A DNA stretch of 34,006 bases from an uncultured Clostridia bacterium. GTDB taxonomy: Bacteria > Bacillota > Clostridia > UMGS1883. Of this stretch, positions 1 to 7,665 are shown piece after piece (position 1 is the first letter of the stretch; each line of letters opens with the position of its first letter). Under the pieces are notes generated by a model. The model saw only the letters and a program-made list of their open reading frames with translations, made no database searches and had not been told where the DNA came from. The stretch spans positions 1 to 34,006 of the forward strand of contig CANRJP010000019.1 of NCBI GenBank assembly GCA_947630975.1, given 5' to 3'. The position numbers and the translations under genes were made by a program.

Positions 1-18
1 AAAGGAGAGTGATTTCTC

Positions 19-2463
19 ATGATGGAGAACAACAGATACAATTTTACCGAAAAGGCCCAGACCGCCATCTCTCTCGCCCAGTCCGAGGCGGAAAAGATGG
101 GCTCGGGCTACGTGGGCACCGAGCATCTGCTCTGCGGTCTCATTATGGAGGGCAGCGGCCTGACTCAGCAGTTTTTCAAGAAGTGGGGCGTCACTCTTGA
201 GGCGGTGGAACACCGCATCGAGCAGTACGGCTCCACCTACTACAACCAGAGCCGGTTCGCGGGCTTCACGCCCCGAACCAAGCAGTGCCTGCAGCTCAGC
301 GCGGACATAGCCTACAGCTTCCGTTCGAGGCTCATCGGCACCGAGCACATTCTCTTAGCCATAGCCAAGAACAGCGACTGCTCCGCCAACCGTATTCTCC
401 GCTCACTGGGCGTAAACGCCGACAAGCTGTCCCAGATGGAGGAGGACATCGCCCGGGCATATCGGAGCGTCCGCGGTCAGGAGGGCGGCGGAGAAAGCAA
501 GACCCCCACTCTGGACAAGTATGGCCGCGACCTGACCGCCATGGCGCGGGAGGGCAAGTTCGACCCCGTTATCGGACGCGAGGAGGAGATCGCCCGCGTG
601 ACCCAGATACTTTCCCGCCGCACCAAGAACAATCCCGTGCTGCTCGGCGAGCCCGGCGTGGGCAAAACCGCCGTGGTAGAGGGTCTGGCGCAGGAGATAG
701 CCGCTGGCAACGTGCCGGAGCTTCTCCGCGACAAGCGGATAGTGTCCCTCGACATGGGCGGCCTTCTGGCGGGCAGCAAGTACCGGGGCGAATTTGAAGA
801 GCGCTTGGAAAAGGCCATGGACGAGGTCGTAAAGAGCGGCAACGTCATACTCTTCATCGACGAGCTCCACACCATAATCGGCGCGGGAGCCGCCGAAGGC
901 GCCGTGGACGCCGCCAATATACTTAAACCCAATCTGGCCCGTGGAGAAATGCAGATAATCGGCGCCACAACCCTCAACGAGTACCGCAAGTACGTGGAAA
1001 AGGACGCCGCCCTGGAGCGCCGCTTCCAGCCCGTGACCGTGGGCGAGCCATCGCAGGAGGACACCGAAAAGATACTCAGGGGCATCCGTGAGAAATACGA
1101 GGCCCATCACAGCGTAAAAATAACCGACGAGGCCATAAGCGCCGCAGTAAAGCTGAGCAGCCGCTACATCACCGACCGCTTCATGCCCGACAAGGCCATC
1201 GACCTCATCGACGAGGCCTGCAGCCGGGCGCGGCTGGGTTCCCTGACCATGCCCGAGGAGCTGAAGGAGCTGGAGGCCCGTGTTTCTGCCGCCTCGGCGG
1301 AAAAGGACGTGGCCATCAACAATCAGGAATTCGAGCGGGCCGCCGCCCTTCGCGACGCCGAACGGGCGCTGCGGGCCGAGCTGGAGGACAAAAAGGACGA
1401 CTGGAAGCACAGCGGCGACGGAAAGACCCTCTCCATAGGCCGGGCGGAGATAGAGGACATAATCTCCCAGTGGACGGGCATACCCGTTCGCAAGCTGGCC
1501 GAGGAGGAGAGCGAACGGCTCCGCAATCTGGAGGAAGTGCTCCACAGGCGGGTAGTGGGTCAGGACGAGGCCGTGACAGCCGTATCAAAGGCCGTGCGCC
1601 GAGGGCGCGTGGGCCTGAAAGACCCCAAGCGTCCCATAGGCTCCTTCATTTTCCTCGGCCCAACCGGCGTGGGCAAGACCGAGCTGTGCAAGGCTCTGGC
1701 CGAGGCTCTGTTCGGCGACGAAAACGCCATGATAAGGGTCGATATGAGCGAGTACATGGAGAAGCACTCCGTCTCCAAGCTCATCGGTTCGCCTCCGGGG
1801 TACGTGGGCTTTGAGGAGGGCGGCCAGCTCACCGAGCAGATCCGCCGCAAGCCTTACAGCGTGGTGCTCTTTGACGAAATCGAAAAGGCCCACCCCGACG
1901 TGTTCAACATGATGCTGCAAATCTTGGACGACGGCCGTCTCACCGACAGTCAGGGCCGGAAGGTGGACTTCAAGAACACGGTCATAATCATGACAAGCAA
2001 CATCGGCGGCAGAAACATCACCGAGCCCAAGAGCCTGGGATTCAGCACCGGCGAAAAGGCCGAGGATGTAAACAAAGACATAAGAAAGAGCGTCATGGAC
2101 GAGCTGAAAAAGGCTTTCCGTCCCGAGTTCCTGAACCGCGTGGACGACATAATCGTTTTCAACCGTCTCACCGACGAGGACATCAAGCGCATCGCCGCCA
2201 TCCTGCTGGAGGGCTTCAACAAGCGTCTGGCGGCCAACGGCATCACCTGCGAGTTCGAGGACTCCGCCCTCGAACTGCTGGCGAAGGAGGGCTTCGACCC
2301 CGTGTACGGCGCCCGTCCCCTTCGCCGGGCCATTCAGAGCCGGGTGGAGGATCTCTTCGCCGAGGAAATGCTGGACGGCAAGGTTAAGTCCGGCGACCGC
2401 GTCGCCGTGGCCGCCGAGGACGGGAAGATAGTTATCCGTTCCGCACAGACCGTCGGCGCGTAA
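19..2463 (+). CDS. clpC: ClpC AAA+ unfoldase (Clp/Hsp100 ATPase)
   Basis: Class I Hsp100 ATPase that unfolds substrates and feeds them to the ClpP peptidase in the cytoplasm. The 814-residue product has the usual ClpC order. Two Clp-N repeats lie at about residues 5-145. The D1 AAA module has Walker A GEPGVGKT at 210-217 and Walker [11 protein letters not shown] near 276. A UVR-like middle region follows at about 420-460. The D2 module has GPTGVGKT at 547-554 and a second Walker B near 614, with a C-terminal small domain. Length is typical for the family. A Shine-Dalgarno AAAGGAG at 1-7 precedes the ATG; an adjacent ATG at 22 is an alternative start. In Firmicutes clpC often follows ctsR-mcsA-mcsB, but the window opens at its RBS so this cannot be checked. 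It is followed by a strong terminator and so is the last gene of its unit. Confidence 0.97.
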   Translation: MMENNRYNFTEKAQTAISLAQSEAEKMGSGYVGTEHLLCGLIMEGSGLTQQFFKKWGVTLEAVEHRIEQYGSTYYNQSRFAGFTPRTKQCLQLSADIAYSFRSRLIGTEHILLAIAKNSDCSANRILRSLGVNADKLSQMEEDIARAYRSVRGQEGGGESKTPTLDKYGRDLTAMAREGKFDPVIGREEEIARVTQILSRRTKNNPVLLGEPGVGKTAVVEGLAQEIAAGNVPELLRDKRIVSLDMGGLLAGSKYRGEFEERLEKAMDEVVKSGNVILFIDELHTIIGAGAAEGAVDAANILKPNLARGEMQIIGATTLNEYRKYVEKDAALERRFQPVTVGEPSQEDTEKILRGIREKYEAHHSVKITDEAISAAVKLSSRYITDRFMPDKAIDLIDEACSRARLGSLTMPEELKELEARVSAASAEKDVAINNQEFERAAALRDAERALRAELEDKKDDWKHSGDGKTLSIGRAEIEDIISQWTGIPVRKLAEEESERLRNLEEVLHRRVVGQDEAVTAVSKAVRRGRVGLKDPKRPIGSFIFLGPTGVGKTELCKALAEALFGDENAMIRVDMSEYMEKHSVSKLIGSPPGYVGFEEGGQLTEQIRRKPYSVVLFDEIEKAHPDVFNMMLQILDDGRLTDSQGRKVDFKNTVIIMTSNIGGRNITEPKSLGFSTGEKAEDVNKDIRKSVMDELKKAFRPEFLNRVDDIIVFNRLTDEDIKRIAAILLEGFNKRLAANGITCEFEDSALELLAKEGFDPVYGARPLRRAIQSRVEDLFAEEMLDGKVKSGDRVAVAAEDGKIVIRSAQTVGA

Positions 2464-2476
2464 AAAGCTCAATACC

Positions 2477-2506
2477 AAAATGGGGAACCGGCCGGTTCCC
2501 CATTTT
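2477..2506 (+). terminator. Rho-independent terminator after clpC
   Basis: A perfect 30-nt palindrome (15-bp arms, AAAATGGGGAACCGG and its complement) begins 13 nt after the clpC stop and ends in a T-rich run. The GC-rich core and flanking A/T tracts fit an intrinsic terminator, and the symmetry would let it work in both directions. Confidence 0.9.
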
Positions 2507-2552
2507 TTAAATTATTCTCATTTTAAAAAAATTTTAAAAAAGTTAAAAAAAC

Positions 2553-2590
2553 TTTACCCGTTTACCCCTTCCGAACCGTTATAATTAATA
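2553..2590 (+). promoter_or_regulatory. Candidate promoter of the sigma/anti-sigma operon
   Basis: The sequence contains TTTACC, a 21-nt gap, then TATAAT inside CGTTATAATTAATA, all within an A-tract-rich leader. The spacing is too long for a standard sigma-A promoter. The whole segment aligns without gaps to 3971-4008, upstream of the first stalk-protein gene, with 23 of 38 positions identical and 13 of 14 identical at the 3' end. I infer a shared, possibly ECF-sigma-dependent, promoter. A sigma-A promoter using only the TATAAT is the alternative. Confidence 0.45.
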
Positions 2591-2617
2591 GAAGCACGTG
2601 TTTTGGAGGCGAGATCA

Positions 2618-3190
2618 ATGAAAAGGAAGCCGGTGCTCCCCCCGATAGACCGCCGGCAGCGGAAAAAGGCCGAAGCGATATGCGAGGCCTGCGGAAATAC
2701 GGTGTACAACATAGCCGCGGGCATCCTGAAGGATCGTTTTCTTGCCGACGACGCCGTACAGGAGACCTTTGTCCGTATGTTGGAAAATATCGACAAGGTC
2801 AGCGGAGAGAACATCAACATGACAAAAAATTATCTTGCCGTAATTTGCAGGAGAGTATGCTTTGACATACTGAAAAAGAACGCCGCCGAGGCCGGTCGGG
2901 AGGTCGGCTCGGAGGATACTGCGGACGATTTCGCGGACATTCCGCCGCCCGAGGGAGACATTCTGCCCCTTGACGCCGTTCTCAACGGCGAAATGCGCGA
3001 AAAAATCATCGAGGCCGTCAAGGCTCTGCCGTCCCCTAACCGGGATGCGTTCCTGATGCACTTTGTTTACGGCCACACAGTAGCGGAGACAGCCGCCATC
3101 CTCGGCGTGGGCGCCGAGACCGTGAAGAAGCGTTACGCCCGGGCGAAGGCGCTGCTCCGTAAAAGATTGGAGGCGTATGTGTATGGATGA
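2618..3190 (+). CDS. ECF-type RNA polymerase sigma factor
   Basis: A 190-residue sigma-70 family protein. A region-2-like segment (DDAVQETFVRMLENI) lies around residues 45-60, where core RNA polymerase binding and -10 recognition are expected. The C-terminal part has a region-4 helix-turn-helix (GHTVAETAAILGVGAETVKKR). Regions 1 and 3 are absent, as in ECF sigmas. The ORF track starts at a TTG (2603), but the ATG at 2618 sits 8 nt after GGAGG (2605-2609) and is preferred. It overlaps the next gene by 8 nt, the classic layout of a sigma factor translationally coupled to its anti-sigma. The specific regulon is unknown; the matching sequence upstream of the 4041 gene is a candidate target. Confidence 0.88.
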   Translation: MKRKPVLPPIDRRQRKKAEAICEACGNTVYNIAAGILKDRFLADDAVQETFVRMLENIDKVSGENINMTKNYLAVICRRVCFDILKKNAAEAGREVGSEDTADDFADIPPPEGDILPLDAVLNGEMREKIIEAVKALPSPNRDAFLMHFVYGHTVAETAAILGVGAETVKKRYARAKALLRKRLEAYVYG

Positions 3191-3866
3191 GACAGACAAA
3201 ACAGAGGACATCCGTATGATTTTATTGACGGAAGCGGCAAAAGCCGCCGCCGAGGAGCTGGGGGCGGAGCTAACCGTGCCGGCCGACGCGCCGGGGATGT
3301 CGCCGAGGGCCCGCCGCAGGATACTGCGCACGATAAGACGCGCCCAAAGACGACCCCTGCCCGTAAGGATAATGAGAGCCGCCTGCTTTATGCTGGCCGC
3401 CGTTATCTGCCTCGGGGGGGGGATAGTCATGAGTGTTGAGGCGCTGAGGGAAAAATTTTTTGATTTTACGTTCAACAGTAATGCTCTTGGCTCAAAAGTT
3501 ACATTTAAATTAAATGACGAGCCGCATACATCTTATGCGGGAAAATTTGTTACTTTGAACTACATTCCGAATGATTTTGAATGCGTGAAAAGCAAAGCTA
3601 TGACCTACACCGAAATTTTATACTTTGAAAACAACGATTTATGGTTCTGTTTTTCAATACTTTCCGGAGGTACTACCATACTTGACACAGAGAACGCGAA
3701 ATATGAAGAAACCGAAGTAAACGGCTATGAGGCAATATATCTTGAAAAAGACACCCGCAACTCCCTCACTTGGACTGACGGTGAATTGCCATACAATATT
3801 TACGGCAATATCTCCAAAGATACAATGCTCAAAATCGCGGAAAATATTGCGGTTGCGGAACAATAA
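3183..3866 (+). CDS. Probable membrane anti-sigma factor with DUF4367-type sensor domain
   Basis: A 227-residue protein predicted to hold the upstream sigma factor at the membrane. The cytoplasmic N-terminus (about 1-60) is acidic then arginine-rich. One transmembrane segment (MRAACFMLAAVICLGGGIVMSV) follows. The extracytoplasmic C-terminal half resembles DUF4367 in its pattern: a VNGYEAIYLEK-like strand, then LTWTDGELPYNIYG, then a final helix DTMLKIAENI. The ATG at 3183 lies 9 nt from GGAGG (3169-3173), whereas the track ATG at 3177 is only 3 nt away. The N-terminal coding half is GC-rich and the external half is clearly AT-rich, a sharp internal composition change. Role is inferred from position and architecture; direct sigma binding is not shown by the sequence. 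Confidence 0.75.
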   Translation: MDETDKTEDIRMILLTEAAKAAAEELGAELTVPADAPGMSPRARRRILRTIRRAQRRPLPVRIMRAACFMLAAVICLGGGIVMSVEALREKFFDFTFNSNALGSKVTFKLNDEPHTSYAGKFVTLNYIPNDFECVKSKAMTYTEILYFENNDLWFCFSILSGGTTILDTENAKYEETEVNGYEAIYLEKDTRNSLTWTDGELPYNIYGNISKDTMLKIAENIAVAEQ

Positions 3867-3898
3867 AAAAAATAAATGACACCGCGCTTTTGCGGTAT

Positions 3899-3927
3899 TG
3901 CACAAAGGCCATCGCAAAATTTGTGCA
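3899..3927 (+). terminator. Candidate weak terminator after the anti-sigma gene
   Basis: An 8-bp inverted repeat (TGCACAAA...TTTGTGCA) with a 13-nt loop is followed by TTTTCT. The stem is AT-rich and the loop long, so termination would be partial. A smaller hairpin (ACCGC/GCGGT, 3881-3896) precedes it. Confidence 0.4.
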
Positions 3928-3970
3928 TTTTCTACAAAATTGCGAAATCGGGCAAAAATTTTAAAAAAAT

Positions 3971-4008
3971 TTGTCCGATTTTGGGAATTTAAAACGTTTT
4001 AATTAATA
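3971..4008 (+). promoter_or_regulatory. Candidate promoter of the first stalk-protein gene, matching the sigma operon promoter
   Basis: TTGTCC, a 21-nt gap and TTTAAT inside CGTTTTAATTAATA lie about 35 nt before the start at 4041. The ungapped match to 2553-2590 and the similar A-tract context suggest control by the same factor. This is inference from one pair of sites. Confidence 0.42.
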
Positions 4009-4040
4009 AGAGCGTACAAAAAAAGAAAGGAAGATTAACT

Positions 4041-5000
4041 TTGAAAAAATTTATTTGCGCCCTGACATCTGCGTCCGTTATTTTGTCCTGCGTGCCGGTT
4101 TTCGCCAGCAGCGGAATTATCACAGCGACAGACGAGGCGGCCGACGCCAAACTCGAACTTGCGAATGAACTTAAAGACCTATTCGTATACGGTGGCGAAA
4201 TGTCAGACGAGGAACTCGCCGCCAAGCTTGCACACACGGACGAGCTTCAAGCTATCATAAGCTGCGGAATTGCCACGGCGACAGACACCGAGACGGACGA
4301 AATGACCGCCGCCAAATTTGCACTTGTAAATAAACTTAAAGACTTTTTTGCAGATGATGACAAAACAGCCGCCCTCACGGCCTCGGCTCTCACCCTCGGC
4401 TCAGGCGCGGCTTTGGCCGCAGAGTATGACGTACGTGAGGAGATCGCGCCGAAGATCGAGGAGTTTTGCCGCCGTTACGACTTTAACGAGGGCGACCTTG
4501 AAAAGACCTTCGGGCTGTATGACTGCTCCCTCTACTCCAGCGGCATAGAGGAGCGGGGAGACGGCACATTCTACGAACAGCCGGCCTTTTATTTTGACGA
4601 CGAGGCGGGCTTTTACGGCGGCTATGAGCTGAACGGTCTCAAGCTTGGCCTTACGGTCAACGGAGCGGCCAGCGCATGGTCGGGAAAGTGCTACGCCTAC
4701 AACGGGCGGACGCTGGTGCCTCTCGACGTGTTCCGAGAGCTGGGGTACAGCGTGGACTGGGACGCGGAAAACTTCGTGGCCACAGTGACTGACGGCGAGA
4801 CCGTGCTGGAAATACTGCCAAATCTGGTGGGTATGCGCAAAAACAGGGACGAGGGCTACTACGTTCCCACGGTGCCCTGCGCCAGAATGATCAACGGTAC
4901 GCTCTATGTGCCCGTGCGGATAGTGGCCGAGGAGCTGGGCGCCAAGGTGGACTACATAGCCGAGACCGCTTCCGTCAGCCTTGTGTATCCTGTAAAATAA
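4041..5000 (+). CDS. Secreted copper-amine-oxidase-N (stalk) domain protein with internal duplication
   Basis: A 319-residue exported protein. The start is a TTG 7 nt after AAAGGAAG. A signal peptide (MKKFICALTSASVILSCVPVFA) should be cleaved before SSG. Two related segments follow: ATDEAADAKLELANELKDLF (about 29-48) and ATDTETDEMTAAKFALVNKLKDFF (about 78-101), an apparent internal duplication of an acidic helix. From about residue 205 the protein matches the copper amine oxidase N-terminal-like fold: VNGAASAW, then RTLVPLDVFRELGYSVDWD, then a second half with GTLYVPVRIVAEELGAKVDY. In Firmicutes this domain is common in cell-envelope proteins and does not imply amine oxidase activity. Downstream of the sigma/anti-sigma pair and sharing a candidate promoter, it may be an envelope-stress target. 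Molecular function is unknown. Confidence 0.8.
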   Translation: MKKFICALTSASVILSCVPVFASSGIITATDEAADAKLELANELKDLFVYGGEMSDEELAAKLAHTDELQAIISCGIATATDTETDEMTAAKFALVNKLKDFFADDDKTAALTASALTLGSGAALAAEYDVREEIAPKIEEFCRRYDFNEGDLEKTFGLYDCSLYSSGIEERGDGTFYEQPAFYFDDEAGFYGGYELNGLKLGLTVNGAASAWSGKCYAYNGRTLVPLDVFRELGYSVDWDAENFVATVTDGETVLEILPNLVGMRKNRDEGYYVPTVPCARMINGTLYVPVRIVAEELGAKVDYIAETASVSLVYPVK

Positions 5001-5111
5001 TCGGAGCACGCCTTGCACATATCAGCCAACGTTATTCTTTTAAATCAGCCGCAAGCCGGTCAACAGCTTCAACAAATTTGACAAAAGGTTTTAGCAGAAA
5101 GGATTTTTTAC

Positions 5112-6047
5112 ATGAAAAAATTAATGGCATTTTTCTCACTCGCAGTAATATGTATGATGTTTTCCGTGACGTCTTACGCCGCGGAAGAGGTGACGGTGAC
5201 AATACCCAATTTTGACATAACCTTAAACGGAGAAAAAATTGACAATGTCAACAGCGAATATCCCCTTATCGTGTATGACGGTATAACGTATATTCCCATG
5301 ACATACAATCTCACTCAATTTATGGGTCTGAAAACAAGATTTGGCGACAGGACGCCCCGGCTTGAGACTCCGAACATGACATTTTTCATCGGCAACAGCG
5401 GTACGCGGACGGACACCCTTGTGCCCGACGTCTCCGACAGCCCCAACAATAAGCCGAGCTACACGGCGTTGATAGCTGATTACGATATTGCCGTCAACGA
5501 GATAAGAGCGGCCCGTTTCCTCGACAACAATGCCGAGGAATATCCCATACTCAATTTCCGCGACATAACGTATTTCCCTCTCACATGGAAGTTTGCGCAT
5601 GAAAGCTTCGGCTGGGATTACTCATTCGACAACGACAGCGGTCTTGTTATCGACAGCCGCGACGCTTTCAGACCGGTGTGGAACGAAGACTATATATGGT
5701 CGTCCTTCCGTGCCTGGCAGACATATTATATATACAACGACGAATGTTATGTCGGCTATCACGCCAACACCTTTAACGGACAGACGGATTTTATCTGGGG
5801 CAAGCGCGGTCAGGAAGAAAAAAGCATAGACCTTATGGACGAGCTGTACTCCTTGAATATACTCGATCTGGATGCCGAGCGGGGCAGAAGCTTACCCTCC
5901 TCAGTCGCGCCGTCACTGGACGGGTCGGTTTTCTCGATACGGTGCGTAGCGTCCGGTGAAGGAGACGGAGATGACTATGTGACTTATGATTTAAAAATAG
6001 ATATGGAAAAAGGCGAAATCATCAGCGCCGAGGAGGTATCGTTTTAA
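5112..6047 (+). CDS. Secreted protein with two degenerate stalk-like domains
   Basis: A 311-residue exported protein. Its signal peptide is MKKLMAFFSLAVICMMFSVTSYA, cleaved before AEE. AGAAAGGA sits 8 nt before the ATG. Two related segments are visible: ITLNGEKIDNVNSEYPLIVYDGITYIPMTY (about 36-65), and IAVNEIRAARFLDNNAEEYPILNFRDITYFPLTW (about 128-161). Each has the VNG...YP...G/RDITYxPxT pattern of copper-amine-oxidase-N-like stalk domains. The C-terminal 120 residues (from about 190) are rich in Trp, Tyr and Asp and I do not recognise them. It follows the other stalk gene by 111 nt without a clear terminator, so the two may be co-transcribed. The TAA stop lies inside the terminal inverted repeat of the element that follows. 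Confidence 0.72.
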   Translation: MKKLMAFFSLAVICMMFSVTSYAAEEVTVTIPNFDITLNGEKIDNVNSEYPLIVYDGITYIPMTYNLTQFMGLKTRFGDRTPRLETPNMTFFIGNSGTRTDTLVPDVSDSPNNKPSYTALIADYDIAVNEIRAARFLDNNAEEYPILNFRDITYFPLTWKFAHESFGWDYSFDNDSGLVIDSRDAFRPVWNEDYIWSSFRAWQTYYIYNDECYVGYHANTFNGQTDFIWGKRGQEEKSIDLMDELYSLNILDLDAERGRSLPSSVAPSLDGSVFSIRCVASGEGDGDDYVTYDLKIDMEKGEIISAEEVSF

Positions 6048-6130
6048 TACTAATCCCAATTAAAAAAGCGTCTAATAAAGCCTTCTCCTTTGAGGGGACA
6101 GTCATAGTCTGGTGGTGAACCGCATTAAGT

Positions 6131-6426
6131 TAACAATGACAAGGACAAAGCCTTCTCCTTGAGGAGAAGGTGGCACGAAGTGCCGGATGAGGTGTAGCCG
6201 CCGTAGGCGGCGTTAGTTTTACCGAGTGTGTTTTACAACGGACGCTTCGCGTCCTACACCTCATCAGTCGGCTTCGCCGACAGCTTACGGGGCCCCACAA
6301 ACAACGAAGTTGTTTGTGGGGAGAGGAGGAGCAGCGTAATGAGTCCCGTTCCGGTTTGAAAAAACGGAACGGACGATATGGAGCTTGCGACGACGATGGG
6401 GAAGCCTTTTTTATCTGTCATTGTTA
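6131..6426 (+). repeat. Inner hairpin-rich MITE-like element nested in the outer one
   Basis: The termini are TAACAATGACA (6131-6141) and its complement (6416-6426), with imperfect similarity continuing inward (AAAGCC/GGCTT). Inside are at least six hairpins: CCTTCTCC-TTGA-GGAGAAGG (6151-6170); GGCAC-GAA-GTGCC (6172-6184); a 12-bp pair GATGAGGTGTAG/CTACACCTCATC (6186-6197 with 6254-6265) enclosing GCCGCC-GTA-GGCGGC and GGACGC-TTC-GCGTCC; GTCGGC-TTC-GCCGAC (6267-6281); a 13-bp stem at 6293-6321; and CCGTTCCG/CGGAACGG (6346-6372). There is no ORF. It appears to have inserted into the outer element. Confidence 0.65.
6293..6412 (+). ncRNA. Structured repeat element, copy A
   Basis: This part of the inner element resembles 20548-20674 in layout. 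Stem 1 (CCCCACAAACAAC-GAA-GTTGTTTGTGGGG) leads to a linker AGAGGAGGAGCAGC...TGAGTC. Stem 2 (CCGTTCCG/CGGAACGG) leads to a tail CGATATGGAGCTTGCGACGACG and then TTTTTT. The linker and tail are conserved with copy B, while both stems have different sequence but remain paired. Whether it is transcribed as an RNA is not known; it could be a DNA-level repeat. Confidence 0.45.
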
Positions 6427-6468
6427 CCATAATTAACTTGCATATTTATTTTTAACCTGGGATTAGTA

Positions 6469-7665
6469 TTATACCAGCCCGCACAGGTCGGGGAAGATTT
6501 CAAGGCTGCGCTTGAGTATGCCGTGCATATGGGCAATAGCCACGCCGTAGTTGGTAATGGGCACGTTTTGATCCACGGCGCACTTCATACGGTATTTGAC
6601 CTCCCGCTCGGTGAGCATACAGCCGCCGCAGTGTATCACAAGGGCGTAGGAGCTGAGATCCTCGGGGAACTCACGGCCGGAGGTGAAGCGCAGATCAAGC
6701 TCCTTGCCCGTGTGTTCACGGAGCCAGCGGGGAATTTTTACCGTGCCGATGTCGTCGCACTGGCGGTGATGGCTGCACCCCTCGGAGATCAGCACCCTGT
6801 CCCCGTCCTTCAGGCAGTCCATGGCGGCGGCTCCCCGGACGGCGGTGTCCAGAAGTCCCTTGTACCGGGCCATCAGGATGGAAAAGGAGGTCAGCTTTAT
6901 GCTGTCCGGCGTCTGGGCGGCGGCAAGGGCAAAGGCCTGGCTGTCGGTTATGACCAGAGCCGGTTTTTTCGCCAGCGAGCCCAGGACGTTTTTGTACTCG
7001 GTCTCGCGCACGACCACGGCGGCGGCTCCGGCCTCCAGCACGTCCCTTATGGTCTGCTGCTGGGGCAGGATAAGCCGTCCCTTGGGGGCGGCGGAATCTA
7101 TGGGCGTTATCAGCACCACAACATCGTCGCGGCTGATGAGGTCGCCCACTATGCGCAGCTTTTCCCCGTCCGTCCTGACCATCACCGACAGTCTTTCCTT
7201 AAGCTCATGTATGCCCTGACCGGTGAGGGCGCTGACGGCCATAACATTACTGCCCACCACAGCCGTGGGGCCGAGGTCGCTCTTGTTTACGGCGATGATG
7301 TAGGGCACGTCCTTTTTTTTGAAAGCGTCTATAAGTTCACGGTCGGTGTCGGCGAGGCCCTCGGCCGCGTCGACTGTCAAAACGGCGATGTCGACCTTGT
7401 TGAGGACCTGCACCGCCTTTTTCACCCGTAGGCGGCCAAGTTCGCCCTCGTCGTCTATGCCGGGTGTGTCAACTATCATCACCGGGCCAAGGGGCAAAAG
7501 CTCCATGGCCTTATACACGGGGTCGGTGGTGGTGCCCTTTATGTCGGACACCACGGCCAGCTCCTGACCGGTGACGGCGTTGACAAGGCTGGACTTGCCG
7601 GCGTTGCGGCGTCCGAAAAAGCCTATGTGTATTCTCTCGGCTGATGGCGTATCGTTAAGTCCCAT
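6469..7665 (-). CDS. hydF: [FeFe]-hydrogenase H-cluster maturation GTPase HydF
   Basis: HydF is the scaffold/GTPase that receives the 2Fe subcluster precursor made by HydE and HydG and loads it into apo-hydrogenase. The 398-residue product has G1 GRRNAGKS (18-25), a GTTTD switch, G3 DTPG and G4 NKSD. The C-terminal metal-binding domain has CSH near 297-299 and HCGGC at about 345-349, matching the family pattern C-x-H...H-C-x-x-C for its [4Fe-4S] cluster. The track start (7674) would place AAAAGG directly against the ATG. The ATG at 7665 (MGLNDTPSAERIHIGFFGRR) has about 9 nt spacing and fits family N-termini. It overlaps the upstream DUF6273-type gene by 11 nt, so the two are co-transcribed. 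hydE, hydG and the hydrogenase are not in the window. Confidence 0.95.
   Translation of the reverse strand: MGLNDTPSAERIHIGFFGRRNAGKSSLVNAVTGQELAVVSDIKGTTTDPVYKAMELLPLGPVMIVDTPGIDDEGELGRLRVKKAVQVLNKVDIAVLTVDAAEGLADTDRELIDAFKKKDVPYIIAVNKSDLGPTAVVGSNVMAVSALTGQGIHELKERLSVMVRTDGEKLRIVGDLISRDDVVVLITPIDSAAPKGRLILPQQQTIRDVLEAGAAAVVVRETEYKNVLGSLAKKPALVITDSQAFALAAAQTPDSIKLTSFSILMARYKGLLDTAVRGAAAMDCLKDGDRVLISEGCSHHRQCDDIGTVKIPRWLREHTGKELDLRFTSGREFPEDLSSYALVIHCGGCMLTEREVKYRMKCAVDQNVPITNYGVAIAHMHGILKRSLEIFPDLCGLV

Larger units (their letters stand above)
6045..6471 (+). mobile_element. Outer MITE-like element with terminal inverted repeats, no transposase
   Basis: This 427-nt noncoding stretch is bounded by TAATACTAATCCCA at 6045-6058 and its exact complement at 6458-6471. 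The similarity continues as TTAAAAA after a 1-nt indel. A TA dinucleotide at each end would fit a TA target duplication, as made by IS630/Tc1-mariner-type transposases. That family link is inference, as no transposase is present. The left end carries a partial AAAGCCTTCTCCTTTGAGG motif, which recurs in the inner element. Both flanking genes (stalk protein on plus, hydF on minus) end with stop codons inside the repeats. Confidence 0.72.

Noticed and set aside
5001-5111. TTGACA at about 5079 as promoter for the second stalk gene
   Set aside because: No -10 box at a suitable distance; the spacing to the RBS is too short.
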